From NCBI RefSeq assembly GCF_018998565.1, contig NZ_JAHNZO010000022.1, positions 1 to 64,000 of the forward strand: a DNA stretch of 64,000 nucleotides, written 5' to 3'. Numbering within the stretch: position 1 is the first letter of the stretch; every line of letters begins with the position of its first letter. The DNA is from Paenibacillus oleatilyticus (lineage in GTDB: Bacteria > Bacillota > Bacilli > Paenibacillales > NBRC-103111). Below are positions 20,197-27,693 of the stretch, one piece after another. The notes under the pieces were generated by a model. It saw nothing but the letters and a program-made list of their open reading frames with translations. It made no database searches and was not told the DNA's origin. A program made the position numbers and the translations under genes.

Positions 20197-21053
20197 GCAA
20201 AAAAATTGGATTAGGTAAAGGACTGGATGCACTGTTGCCTGCATTGAGCATTAACGAAGACGACAAAGTAGTAGAAATTCCATTGGCTCAGCTTCGGCCA
20301 AACCCATATCAGCCTAGACGCAATTTCAACGATGAGACGATTCAGGAATTGGCTGATTCGATTAAAGAGCATGGTGTCATTCAGCCGATCATCGTTCGCA
20401 GTGTTCTTAAAGGATATGAAATTATTGCCGGTGAGCGAAGATTCCGTGCTTCTCAAGTTTGCGGAAAACCGACGATACCTGCAGTTGTAAAGAAATTCAG
20501 CGATCAGCAGGTTATGGAAATTGCGTTAATTGAGAACGTGCAGCGCGAAGATTTGAATGCCTTGGAAATCGCGATTGCATATCAAGCGTTGATCGATCAA
20601 TTCAAACTGACGCAAGAAGAGCTGTCCTTAAAGGTAGGGAAGAGCCGTTCGCACATTGCAAACTTCCTTCGCTTGCTGCAGCTTCCGGAAGAAGTTAAAG
20701 AATATGTTTCACGTGGAACATTATCAATGGGACATGCTAAAGCGATCGTAGGTTTGAAGGATAAGAAGGTCATTAAGGCTTTAGCCGATACCGCGATAAA
20801 AGAGCAGTGGAGCGTTCGCGAACTTGAAGAGGAAGTAAAGAAGCTGGAAGAAAAAGCGGATTCGAAAAAGATGAAGCTGAAGCCGAAACGTAAAGACCCG
20901 TACATTAATCAATTGGAAGAAAGCTTGAGAGAAATGTACCGGACGACGGTGAAAATCAAACACAGCAATAACAAAGGGAAAATCGAGTTATTGTATTATT
21001 CAAAAGATGATTTGGATCGTCTGTTGGAGCTGCTCCAAGGGAAAACTTCCTAA
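20193..21053 (+). CDS. spo0J: Chromosome partition protein Spo0J (ParB)
   Basis: 286 aa, TTG start at 20193 overlapping the soj stop (TTGA). The ParB-CTPase motifs GERRFRAS and ENVQREDLN are present. The HTH reads GKSRSHIANFLRLLQL, and a lysine-rich C-terminal dimerisation region follows. Spo0J clamps onto parS and recruits SMC. Its own coding sequence contains a parS site (20705-20720), the same arrangement as in Bacillus subtilis. Confidence 0.97.
   Translation: MSKKIGLGKGLDALLPALSINEDDKVVEIPLAQLRPNPYQPRRNFNDETIQELADSIKEHGVIQPIIVRSVLKGYEIIAGERRFRASQVCGKPTIPAVVKKFSDQQVMEIALIENVQREDLNALEIAIAYQALIDQFKLTQEELSLKVGKSRSHIANFLRLLQLPEEVKEYVSRGTLSMGHAKAIVGLKDKKVIKALADTAIKEQWSVRELEEEVKKLEEKADSKKMKLKPKRKDPYINQLEESLREMYRTTVKIKHSNNKGKIELLYYSKDDLDRLLELLQGKTS
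20705..20720. other. parS: parS site inside spo0J
   Basis: TGTTTCACGTGGAACA, whose reverse complement is exactly the Bacillus consensus TGTTCCACGTGAAACA. Confidence 0.95.
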
Positions 21054-21062
21054 TGATGATGG

Positions 21063-21116
21063 TATAGCATACCCGGGTCATGCCTGATAAGTACAGGTTA
21101 AACTAGGTATGCTATA
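21063..21116 (+). terminator. Probable terminator after spo0J
   Basis: An 11-bp stem TATAGCATACC (21063-21073) and GGTATGCTATA (21106-21116) with a 32-nt loop. Only a short T stretch follows, so efficiency is uncertain. Confidence 0.45.
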
Positions 21117-21157
21117 TTTGTGTAACGGATCTGAATTGACAGTAGAGGTGAGAACAA

Positions 21158-22312
21158 ATGTCGGTCATCTACTTGGATCATGCGGCGTCCTCCTGGCCGA
21201 AGCCGCCGGAAGTGTTGAAAGCGATGTATGATTGCATGGAGCAGTATGCTGCTAATCCGGGGAGAGGCAGTCATGAGCTGGCTGTCAAAGCGAGCCGCGT
21301 ATTGTTTGAAGGACGGAAGCAGCTGGCCAGGCTGTTCAATATCAAAAACCCTAACGATATCGCGTATGCTCACAATACGACCTTTGCCTTGAATCTGGCC
21401 ATTAAAGGGTATGTCAAAGAGGGGGATCACATTCTTTGTACGGCCGTCGAGCACAATTCCGTAAGACGACCGCTGGAATACTTGAAGAGAACGAAAAATG
21501 TGCAAGTGACCTATGTAAAAACCGATGAGCAAGGACGGCTGAGCCTGGACGATGTGCGTCACGAAATCACATCGAAGACAAGCTTGGTTGTAAGCACGCA
21601 CAGCTCCAATCTGTTAGGCAGCATTATGCCGATTGAGGAATTGGGACAGTTGTGCAGAGACCATCATATTAAGTTGCTGGTCGATGCTGCGCAAACGGCC
21701 GGAACGATGGAAGTCGATGTACAGAAGCTGGGCATTCATATGCTTGCTTTTCCGGGACATAAAGGTTTACTAGGGCCGCAAGGAACAGGCGGACTGTATA
21801 TCGATCCTGAGATCGATCTGGAGCCTCTGCTGCATGGAGGTACCGGCAGTCAATCCGAAGCCGCGGAACAACCTGACGTTCGGCCGGATCGGTATGAAGC
21901 CGGGACGCAAAATACGGTAGGGGTTGCCGGACTTGTGGAAGGCGTGAAGTACATACACAAGCAAACGGTTGAGCAGATTCATGCGAAAGAATGGAAGCTC
22001 ACCCAAAGGATCATGAACGGATTGATGGAAATTGATGGAGTGACCATTTTAGGGCCACAAATCGGGCAAAATAAAACAGGAATTGTTGCCTTTACCATCG
22101 CTGGTGCCGATTCGTCCGAAGTCGCTTTCATCCTGGATCAATCGTTTCATATTGCGGTTCGGGCCGGCTTCCATTGTACGCCGCTTGCTCATGAGATGGT
22201 CGGCACATTGGAACGCGGAGCCGTAAGGGCGAGTGTCGGCTGCTTTACGACGGAACAGGAGACGGATCAACTGCTCTATGCGGTTCGTGAAATTGCCAAG
22301 CATTTTAAATAG
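21158..22312 (+). CDS. Class V aminotransferase, cysteine desulfurase family
   Basis: 384 aa, PLP-dependent fold. PLP lysine is Lys202 in FPGHKGLLGPQGTGG. The aspartate that contacts PLP is in LLVDAAQTAG, and the candidate catalytic cysteine is in RAGFHCTPLAH near residue 335. It resembles the stand-alone cysteine desulfurase family common next to spo0J in Paenibacillaceae. No SufU- or IscU-like scaffold is adjacent, so the sulfur acceptor is unknown. Start ATG 21158 follows GAGGTGAG. Confidence 0.85.
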   Translation: MSVIYLDHAASSWPKPPEVLKAMYDCMEQYAANPGRGSHELAVKASRVLFEGRKQLARLFNIKNPNDIAYAHNTTFALNLAIKGYVKEGDHILCTAVEHNSVRRPLEYLKRTKNVQVTYVKTDEQGRLSLDDVRHEITSKTSLVVSTHSSNLLGSIMPIEELGQLCRDHHIKLLVDAAQTAGTMEVDVQKLGIHMLAFPGHKGLLGPQGTGGLYIDPEIDLEPLLHGGTGSQSEAAEQPDVRPDRYEAGTQNTVGVAGLVEGVKYIHKQTVEQIHAKEWKLTQRIMNGLMEIDGVTILGPQIGQNKTGIVAFTIAGADSSEVAFILDQSFHIAVRAGFHCTPLAHEMVGTLERGAVRASVGCFTTEQETDQLLYAVREIAKHFK

Positions 22313-22332
22313 GAGAGCAGGAGGCTTTTAGC

Positions 22333-22827
22333 GTGGGGGATGTTGTACTGGAAATGCCTGTGGAGGTGCTGTTGCTCATCACAGCAGTCATCTCTTTGTT
22401 GTTTTTAATTCTTGTTATCGTACTGTGGGTGAAGTTAAATAAGCTCCGCCGGAATTATAAAAGCATGCTGAACGGGACCGGGAGCTTAAATGTGGAACAG
22501 ATCCTAATGGAGCTGCAGGAGAAAGGGAACATTTTGCTGGAAAACGACAGTCGAAACGAACAGCAAATTCAAGCGATACGCCGGGACATGTCCACGATGA
22601 AATCGCATATCGGTGTACACCGGTACAATGCGTTTTCGGAGACGGGAAGCGATCTGAGCTTCTCCGTAGCGATTTTGGATGAACAGCAGACAGGAGTCGT
22701 GCTTTCGGGTATTCATGGTCGTGATGAAACGTATGTGTATGCGAAGCCGATCGAGCAGGGTCAGTCCAAGTATGCGTTGTCCCCCGAAGAAAAGGAAGCG
22801 ATTAATCGATCCGTACCAAAGAGGTAG
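22333..22827 (+). CDS. DUF4446 family membrane protein
   Basis: 164 aa, GTG start at 22333 after AGGAGG. One N-terminal membrane segment (about 13-35), then a coiled-coil-like stretch (about 45-90) and a small C-terminal domain with SFSVAILDEQQTGVVLSGI. Family of unknown function often found near spo0J. It lies 20 nt after the aminotransferase gene. The last 26 nt overlap yyaC on the other strand. Confidence 0.8.
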   Translation: MGDVVLEMPVEVLLLITAVISLLFLILVIVLWVKLNKLRRNYKSMLNGTGSLNVEQILMELQEKGNILLENDSRNEQQIQAIRRDMSTMKSHIGVHRYNAFSETGSDLSFSVAILDEQQTGVVLSGIHGRDETYVYAKPIEQGQSKYALSPEEKEAINRSVPKR

Positions 22828-23416
22828 GAGACCATTGGCTCTTGCCGCTGAATGCGGTTTGAAACGATTTGGCAATGACCTCGGCCATGCTCATGACCAG
22901 GCTCAACCGAGTGTTTTGCAGGACAAAGTACTCCATAAATCCGCCTACGTTCACAATACCGGTAACGTGCATGTGACCGACAGGAGGGAGCTCTTTGTTA
23001 ACACCGGCACCCGGTTTAACTGGACCGTCGCCCACTTGGATATAGCCGACGCTGGTCAACTGGCCGAGACAGGCATCGATCGCGATGACGAAAGGATCGT
23101 TAAAATGCTGCTGAATCGTAGTTAAGGTTTCGCTCAGATTCATGGCGTGTACCGGATGCTCCAATGTACCGTATAGATGGAGGCCCTCGATGCCTTGCTT
23201 TTGAAGCTGACTTCCGACCAGTGGTCCCAGCGCATCGCCTGTGGAACGGTCTGTGCCTACGCATACGATGACGATGGGCTGTTGAGCTGGAATCGCTCGC
23301 AAAACAGCGCTTAGTTTATCTGAAAGCAGATCGATGCTGTTCGCTTCGGAGTGCATAATTTTTAAAGTTTCGCTGGCTTTAGGCTTGTGAGCATCTCTCT
23401 GAAAGGGCAGTTTCAT
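22802..23416 (-). CDS. yyaC: Spore protease-like protein YyaC
   Basis: 204 aa. It has the GPR-like germination protease fold: VCVGTDRSTGDALGPLVG, then AIDACLG and GPVKPGAGVNKELPPVG. YyaC family proteins are forespore-expressed in Bacillus. It is convergent with the DUF4446 gene, and the two coding regions overlap by 26 nt. Its presence supports a spore former. Confidence 0.9.
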   Translation of the reverse strand: MKLPFQRDAHKPKASETLKIMHSEANSIDLLSDKLSAVLRAIPAQQPIVIVCVGTDRSTGDALGPLVGSQLQKQGIEGLHLYGTLEHPVHAMNLSETLTTIQQHFNDPFVIAIDACLGQLTSVGYIQVGDGPVKPGAGVNKELPPVGHMHVTGIVNVGGFMEYFVLQNTRLSLVMSMAEVIAKSFQTAFSGKSQWSPTSLVRID

Positions 23417-23544
23417 AGGAACGCCTCCTGCGGAAAAGGGTAGAGTGATAATCGGAAATGCCAGAAATTGGGCTGTTACTAGTATACGGTTGCTAGGAAC
23501 GAAATATACGCGGGGCAGAAAAAAATAGAAAGGGGGTGGGAAGG

Positions 23545-23787
23545 GTGCTGCTCATGGCTTTCGATTCAACACAGCAAGCTCTGAGGGCGGAAATGCTCCT
23601 CGATTATGCGGATATCGAAAACGATATGTGTCCTACCCCCAAAGAAATTACGGCTGGCTGCGCGTTATCGCTGGAATTTCAGGAGGCGGATCTTTCGGAG
23701 GTTAAGCGTATTATTAAAGAAGAACGGGTAGATATCCACGGGCTCTATAGTAAAGAGGACGGACATTATGTTAACATAGAGTTGTAA
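23545..23787 (+). CDS. DUF3343 domain protein
   Basis: 80 aa. GTG 23545 is preferred because AAAGGGGGTG lies 8-10 nt upstream; an upstream GTG (23536) sits inside that ribosome-binding sequence. CPTPKEITAGCALSLEF is the DUF3343 core with two cysteines. Function unknown; some relatives occur with selenium or sulfur-transfer genes, and a cysteine desulfurase-like gene lies 1.2 kb upstream. First gene of a short operon with mscS and DUF951. Confidence 0.75.
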   Translation: MLLMAFDSTQQALRAEMLLDYADIENDMCPTPKEITAGCALSLEFQEADLSEVKRIIKEERVDIHGLYSKEDGHYVNIEL

Positions 23788-23800
23788 GGGTGGGAGATCA

Positions 23801-24700
23801 ATGGATGAAATGCTGAAGGAAAGTGGTTTATCCACATGGGGACAATTTCAAGAAAAGCTGATTAACTATATTTCTAACCCCGAATTGTGGACAGGACTGC
23901 TGTTCACCGTCATTAAAATCATACTGATTTTTACCGCGGCGAGGGTGATCATTAAGGTTGCGGAAAAAGCGCTGCAGCATATGATGATGACACGGGATAA
24001 AGGGCCGATCAAGTTCGATGCAAGACGTTCGAAAACGGTAGGCAAGCTCGTGGGAAATATTATTACTTACGTTGTTAACTTTATTATGATCTTGATGATT
24101 TTGAGTCAATTTCAAGTGAATCTTGGACCAGTCTTAGCTGGCGCTGGTGTCGTTGGGCTGGCGATCGGTTTCGGTGCACAAAGCTTGGTGAAGGATGTCA
24201 TTACCGGATTTTTCATTATTTTTGAAGACCAGTTTGCGGTAGGCGACGTTATTCAAGTGGGCAATTACAAAGGAACAGTTGAAGAAATCGGCTTGAGGGT
24301 CACCCGGGTGAAGAGCTGGACAGGGGAAGTGCACATCATTCCGAACGGGACGATTGTGCAAGTTACCAACTTTTCCGTCAATAACTCGCTTGCCGTCATT
24401 GATGTCTCGGTAACGTATGAAACGGATATCGATTTTGCGATGAAGATTCTTGAGGATACCGTCAAAACATTCTATGATACAAGTGTGGACATGGTAAAAG
24501 AGCCTGAGGTACTCGGGATCCATATGATGGGAGCAACAGAAATTACGCTGCGGATTACGGCGGAGTGCAAGCCTAACCAGCAGTTCGGGGTAGCAAGGAA
24601 GCTGAATGCGGAGATAAAAAAAGCATTCGAGGCCAACGGGATTCAAATTCCTTATCCACGGATGATCACTTATCATAGAACGGAAAAGGCGGAATCGTGA
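23801..24700 (+). CDS. Small-conductance mechanosensitive channel (MscS family)
   Basis: 299 aa. Three membrane helices lie at about 31-50, 84-104 and 108-128. The pore helix is Gly/Ala rich (GPVLAGAGVVGLAIGFGAQSL). The beta domain follows with FEDQFAVGDVI and SWTGEVHIIPNGTI. It releases solutes on hypo-osmotic shock. The short length matches the minimal YkuT-type proteins. The stop codon overlaps the next gene (TGATG). Confidence 0.93.
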   Translation: MDEMLKESGLSTWGQFQEKLINYISNPELWTGLLFTVIKIILIFTAARVIIKVAEKALQHMMMTRDKGPIKFDARRSKTVGKLVGNIITYVVNFIMILMILSQFQVNLGPVLAGAGVVGLAIGFGAQSLVKDVITGFFIIFEDQFAVGDVIQVGNYKGTVEEIGLRVTRVKSWTGEVHIIPNGTIVQVTNFSVNNSLAVIDVSVTYETDIDFAMKILEDTVKTFYDTSVDMVKEPEVLGIHMMGATEITLRITAECKPNQQFGVARKLNAEIKKAFEANGIQIPYPRMITYHRTEKAES

Positions 24701-24933
24701 TGGAAAAGAAGCAGTATCAGTTGGGTGACGTCGTTCAGATGAAGAAGCCGCATCCGTGCGGTACGAACGAGATGGAGATCATCCGGATGGGGATGGATAT
24801 TCGCATCAAGTGTGTCGGGTGCAAGCACAGCGTGCTCGTTCCCCGGTCCAAGTTCGAGAGCAAGCTGAAAAAAGTGCTTCGTTCCGCTGCACCGGCTGAA
24901 GATTCTGTGGCAACGGATGAGGGAGAAGTTTGA
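24700..24933 (+). CDS. DUF951 family protein
   Basis: 77 aa from ATG 24700, overlapping the mscS stop by one base; AAGGCGG lies upstream. The core is KKPHPCGTNEMEIIRMGMD followed by IKCVGCKHSV, giving three cysteines (CG and CVGC) that could bind a metal. DUF951 genes commonly follow mscS in Firmicutes; the function is unknown. The C-terminal tail is acidic and variable. Confidence 0.85.
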   Translation: MEKKQYQLGDVVQMKKPHPCGTNEMEIIRMGMDIRIKCVGCKHSVLVPRSKFESKLKKVLRSAAPAEDSVATDEGEV

Positions 24934-24957
24934 TCGCTGGTAAATATTAAAAAGCAC

Positions 24958-24987
24958 TTGCATACATGCGGGTGTGTATGCTATTAT
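24958..24987 (+). promoter_or_regulatory. tRNA-Ser promoter
   Basis: TTGCAT (24958-24963), 18 nt, TATTAT (24982-24987), ending 20 nt before the tRNA. Confidence 0.6.
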
Positions 24988-25007
24988 ATTTCTTGTCCCT
25001 TTAATGC

Positions 25008-25098
25008 GGAAAGGTACCCAAGAGGCCCAAGGGGGCTGACTCGAAATCAGCTAGGCGGCGCAAGCCGTGCGTGGGTTCGAATCCCACTCTTTCCGCCA
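25008..25098 (+). tRNA. tRNA-Ser (anticodon CGA)
   Basis: A 91-nt class II tRNA with encoded CCA. The acceptor stem is GGAAAGG / TCTTTCC. The anticodon arm is GCTGA-CTCGAAA-TCAGC with anticodon CGA (reads UCG). The variable arm is long (GGCGGCGCAAGCCGTGC). The T-arm is TGGG-TTCGAAT-CCCA. Confidence 0.96.
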
Positions 25099-25115
25099 TA
25101 ACATAAAAAATCGAG

Positions 25116-25137
25116 ACGACCGCAGGGTCGTTTTTTT
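25116..25137 (+). terminator. tRNA-Ser terminator
   Basis: ACGACC-GCAG-GGTCGT with seven T (25131-25137). Confidence 0.88.
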
Positions 25138-25201
25138 GTTTGTGTGGAAAGTGACAGCATCGCAGTTGGCCGGAAGGCTGAACCATTTTACCATACATAA
25201 G

Positions 25202-25246
25202 AAAATCCCCGTGTTCAGGACTTTATGTCACTGTTACGGGGATTTT
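25202..25246 (-). terminator. Hairpin at the end of the small XRE gene
   Basis: AAAATCCCCGT (25202-25212) and ACGGGGATTTT (25236-25246) form an 11-bp perfect stem. It includes the last codons of the XRE gene ending at 25234. The A/T outer pairs let it act in either direction. Confidence 0.65.
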
Positions 25247-25482
25247 GCGTTATCGTCGTCAGGTGCATATTTAAGCAGGTCTCCGGGTGTACAATCTAAG
25301 GCTTTGCACATCAGATTAAGTACCTCAATGCTTATAGCTTTAACGTGCTTATCCTCTTCTCGCAGTTTGTCATTATTAACCCATTGACTAAGTGTATTGG
25401 GACGAATCCCTGTTTTCTTACTGAGCTGGTACATGGTCATTTGACGTTGATCTAATAATTCGGCAAGCTTAAACACGATCAA
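25234..25482 (-). CDS. Small XRE-family (Cro/CI) DNA-binding protein
   Basis: 82 aa, almost entirely a helix-turn-helix domain: LAELLDQRQMTMYQLSKKTG, then RPNTLSQWVNND as the recognition helix and LMCKALDCTPGDLL as the C-terminal helix typical of HTH_26 proteins. It ends in DDDNAKSP, close to the end of the neighbour at 25635 (DDKNAETP), so the two are probably paralogues. No partner toxin or metabolic target is next to it. Probably transcribed leftwards from its own or its neighbour's promoter. Confidence 0.82.
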   Translation of the reverse strand: MIVFKLAELLDQRQMTMYQLSKKTGIRPNTLSQWVNNDKLREEDKHVKAISIEVLNLMCKALDCTPGDLLKYAPDDDNAKSP

Positions 25483-25634
25483 TTAAACATCACGCTCCTA
25501 ATACGGTCTTTCTTTATTACTCGAAAAAGGATAGAGTCCAAGAAGAGGGTGCCAGAAACATTACTAAAGAACGCCAATCAATCGAAATCAATCGATTTGA
25601 CGGCGTTTTTTACGTTATTTTTATATGGTATATG

Positions 25635-25901
25635 TTACGGGGTCTCCGCGTTTTTATCGTCTGGTATGTATTCGATTATATCGGATATGGTTATTTTACG
25701 AGTAATCCCTTGCTCGCGCGCAATTGTATTCAAGGCATCAAGCAAATTAACCAATGTATGAATTTCGATTCGTTTTGTTTCTCCGCTCACGAGATCTAAT
25801 ACTGTTGCCGGCCGCGTTTTTGACTCGACAGCCAATTTATTCCTTGTAATTCCTAACTCTTCAATAGTTCTACCAAGGTTAAATCGTACTTTCTCCGTCA
25901 T
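25635..25901 (-). CDS. Small XRE-family regulator, divergent from an unknown gene
   Basis: 88 aa HTH protein: LGRTIEELGITRNKLAVESK, recognition helix RPATVLDLVSGE, and LVNLLDALNTIAREQG. It faces the gene at 26072 across a 74-bp nested palindrome (25971-26044), so that gene and possibly itself are likely targets. A minus-strand TATAAT (25934-25939) can serve its promoter. No effector-binding domain is present. It may be a paralogue of the 82-aa protein downstream. Confidence 0.82.
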   Translation of the reverse strand: MTEKVRFNLGRTIEELGITRNKLAVESKTRPATVLDLVSGETKRIEIHTLVNLLDALNTIAREQGITRKITISDIIEYIPDDKNAETP

Positions 25902-25933
25902 TTGTTACGCTCCTTAGTTTGCATCCTTCTTGT

Positions 25934-25962
25934 ATTATAACGTAACTATACGAGACGGGTAA
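25934..25962 (-). promoter_or_regulatory. Candidate promoter of the XRE pair
   Basis: Minus-strand -10 TATAAT (25934-25939). The -35 region about 17-18 nt upstream (TTTACC or TTACCC) is weak. Confidence 0.45.
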
Positions 25963-25970
25963 AATTTTTT

Positions 25971-26044
25971 AAATATTACTATTGACGTAATACTTTAGAA
26001 GTACTAATATGTACTTCAAAAGTATTACCATAAGAGTAATATTT
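25971..26044. promoter_or_regulatory. 74-bp nested palindrome, two mirrored operators around a promoter
   Basis: Left pair: AAATATTAC (25971-25979), 7 nt, GTAATACTT (25987-25995). Right pair: AAGTATTAC (26020-26028), 7 nt, GTAATATTT (26036-26044). The two pairs are mirror images about 26007.5. The inner arms GTAATACTTTAGAAGTAC (25987-26004) and GTACTTCAAAAGTATTAC (26011-26028) match at 17 of 18. The plus-strand promoter TTGACG-17-TAATAT (25982-26010) lies within it, so bound protein would cover both the -35 and the transcribed start. Confidence 0.85.
25982..26010 (+). promoter_or_regulatory. Promoter of the unknown gene at 26072
   Basis: TTGACG (25982-25987), 17 nt, TAATAT (26005-26010); the start would fall near 26017, inside the right arm of the palindrome. 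Confidence 0.75.
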
Positions 26045-26071
26045 GCCGATAAACAAGGAGGAATAAGGATT

Positions 26072-26386
26072 ATGCTAAAACGGATTAAAATGGTGATTGA
26101 GCAAGGGGAAAACGAATTTGAATTAGTTGATGCTTATTTGACTCCTGATGGGTCGCACGCATTTTATATTTATGAAGGTACCATTCATTACACGATAGCC
26201 GTACGAACGCAAAACGAACGGGTTTACGTTGAAAGTCAGGTATCCATGCAATTAGGAGATACAACCCGTGGCGAAGTAACCATTTATGATTTACATGATA
26301 AATTGAACCGTATGAGTGCATACCAGCTTTTAAATTTCCATGTCATTCACCATACGGATGATCTCAAATTAATAAATGAAAACTAA
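26072..26386 (+). CDS. Unknown protein controlled by the palindrome
   Basis: 104 aa from ATG 26072, with a strong AAGGAGG 10 nt upstream (the frame is open further upstream, but that lies within the operator). No family is recognised. It is soluble, mixed alpha/beta by appearance (LKRIKMVIEQGENEFELVDAY at the N-terminus, broken here by no motif), without cysteines, signal or membrane span. A strong promoter and ribosome-binding site with tight apparent repression suggest a protein made only on a signal. A terminator follows at 26481. Confidence 0.7.
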   Translation: MLKRIKMVIEQGENEFELVDAYLTPDGSHAFYIYEGTIHYTIAVRTQNERVYVESQVSMQLGDTTRGEVTIYDLHDKLNRMSAYQLLNFHVIHHTDDLKLINEN

Positions 26387-26480
26387 AGTTGAAATTTTGG
26401 TGGCTAGGGGAGAGGACCAGGGAGAAGACCAGCGTTAAACAAGAGGACAAAAAAAGGGATCTTCCCAGGAGGAGATTTAA

Positions 26481-26508
26481 AAAGGAACCAAGTCAAGGTT
26501 CCTTTATC
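26481..26508 (+). terminator. Terminator after the unknown gene
   Basis: AAAGGAACC (26481-26489), loop AAGTCAA, GGTTCCTTT (26497-26505), then ATCTTT. Confidence 0.7.
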
Positions 26509-26563
26509 TTTACGTCATATATTATTAGGATACTCAAATCTTCTGGTACAAGTTTTAGGGGAC

Positions 26564-26818
26564 TCATTTCCCGTCCTTCGTCCGTCGGTAGACGGAGAAG
26601 CGGTCAACGGCGTAACCGATGATCGTCCACGAAAGAACGGTGAGCACATAAAGCGGCCAAGGATTGATATTGGTGTAGGTGAAGATCGGGTAAAACCAGG
26701 CGGGCACGCTGAGCGAATAGAAGAGCAGATACACCGGATCGTATTCGTGTCCGATATAATGGATAAAGCACAGCACAAGGCCCACAATGGTCAAGATTTT
26801 TGTATATTTATAGCGCAT
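26564..26818 (-). CDS. Small membrane protein of unknown function
   Basis: 84 aa from ATG 26818 (MRYKYTKILT), with AAAGGAGG upstream. Two or three hydrophobic helices: about 7-21, 27-44 and 52-69. A short charged tail ends RRTKDGK. No family recognised. It shares direction with the YjzC-like gene 80 nt upstream and may be co-transcribed. Confidence 0.65.
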   Translation of the reverse strand: MRYKYTKILTIVGLVLCFIHYIGHEYDPVYLLFYSLSVPAWFYPIFTYTNINPWPLYVLTVLSWTIIGYAVDRFSVYRRTKDGK

Positions 26819-26898
26819 CGGTTGCGCCTCCTTTGTCCAAGTTGCAGAGGAAGCAGGCTCCCCACCGATTAACCATCCGGAAGGGAGCGAGCTGGGGT

Positions 26899-27084
26899 TC
26901 AGCCGCGAAACAGCTTTTTCCACTTGCGGTTATGGTTCGTTGTTTCCGGGAAGGGATCTCCCTTTTTCAAATTGACGATCTTCGGATTGTTGATGCCCAT
27001 ATGAAAGGCATTCTCACCGACTTCCATATACTCGCCGTCGTTCGGCGCTTTGTCTCCCGGACGGAACTGACTCCATTCCCCCAC
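26899..27084 (-). CDS. YjzC-like protein
   Basis: 61 aa. GTG 27084 is chosen because AGGAGG lies 9 nt upstream. The sequence shows FRPGDKAPNDGEYMEVGE, then NPKIVNLKKGDPFPETTNH, the YjzC family pattern. The family is short, soluble and of unknown function, common in Bacillales. It is divergent from rpsF. Confidence 0.82.
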   Translation of the reverse strand: MGEWSQFRPGDKAPNDGEYMEVGENAFHMGINNPKIVNLKKGDPFPETTNHNRKWKKLFRG

Positions 27085-27201
27085 AACAAGCCACCTCCTG
27101 TACTGAAATCTAATGTTAGATTTTCCATAAAGCTTCGGAAGCATGCGGGCTAATAATTGCCAAAATACCGCATAAAAAGGGGTGCAGCTTACGGATTTTG
27201 C

Positions 27202-27230
27202 TTGCGTTGCGTGCTCGATTTTGCTATAGT
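27202..27230 (+). promoter_or_regulatory. rpsF-ssb-rpsR promoter
   Basis: TTGCGT (27202-27207), 17 nt, TATAGT (27225-27230); transcription should begin near 27237, giving an untranslated leader of about 90 nt. Confidence 0.7.
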
Positions 27231-27274
27231 ATTATGGTGCGAGTTTGGATATTATCAATTCTCGCTCCTTGCTC

Positions 27275-27306
27275 CTGACGGTACAAGCCGACTCGGGGGC
27301 CGTTAG
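27275..27306 (+). promoter_or_regulatory. Candidate S6:S18 autoregulatory leader
   Basis: Stem CTGACGG (27275-27281) / CCGTTAG (27300-27306) encloses a loop with CCG, just before the rpsF ribosome-binding site. Many bacteria have an rpsF leader bound by the S6-S18 dimer through a CCG in a bulge. Assignment rests on position and this partial fit only. Confidence 0.4.
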
Positions 27307-27325
27307 TCCAAAAGGAGGTGGCAAC

Positions 27326-27610
27326 ATGCGCAAATACGAAGTGATGTACATCATCCGTCCTGACCTGGAACAGGAAGCTGTTCAGGCTACGGTGGAGAAG
27401 TTCCAAAACATCATCAACAACGGTGGCGAAATTACGAAACACGACCTGATGGGTAAGCGCCGTCTTGCGTATGAGATCAACAAGCTGCGTGACGGTCATT
27501 ATGTGTTGGTTCATTTCAACGCAACCAATGAAGTCATTAGCGAGCTTGACCGCGTAATGAAGATTTCCGACGAAATCATTCGTTACCTGATCGTTAGAGA
27601 CGTAGCTTAA
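27326..27610 (+). CDS. rpsF: 30S ribosomal protein S6
   Basis: 94 aa from ATG 27326 (MRKYEVMYIIRPDLE), with AAAGGAGGTG upstream; the longer upstream frame is leader. S6 pairs with S18 on the 30S platform. The sequence is full-length and typical (MGKRRLAYEINKLRDGHYV). First gene of the rpsF-ssb-rpsR operon. Confidence 0.98.
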   Translation: MRKYEVMYIIRPDLEQEAVQATVEKFQNIINNGGEITKHDLMGKRRLAYEINKLRDGHYVLVHFNATNEVISELDRVMKISDEIIRYLIVRDVA

Positions 27611-27693
27611 GGCTTCGTGCCGTAATTGAGTTTTGTTGACAACGAGCATCGTCAGACGATGCGGCCGTTGCAACGATCCGGGAGGGAATGCGG

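Noticed and set aside
25008-25098. Integration (att) site in tRNA-Ser
   Set aside because: No repeated tRNA 3' end was found downstream and no integrase is present.
25234-26386. Toxin-antitoxin module or prophage remnant
   Set aside because: No toxin fold, integrase or phage gene was recognised; only small regulators and one unknown protein are seen.
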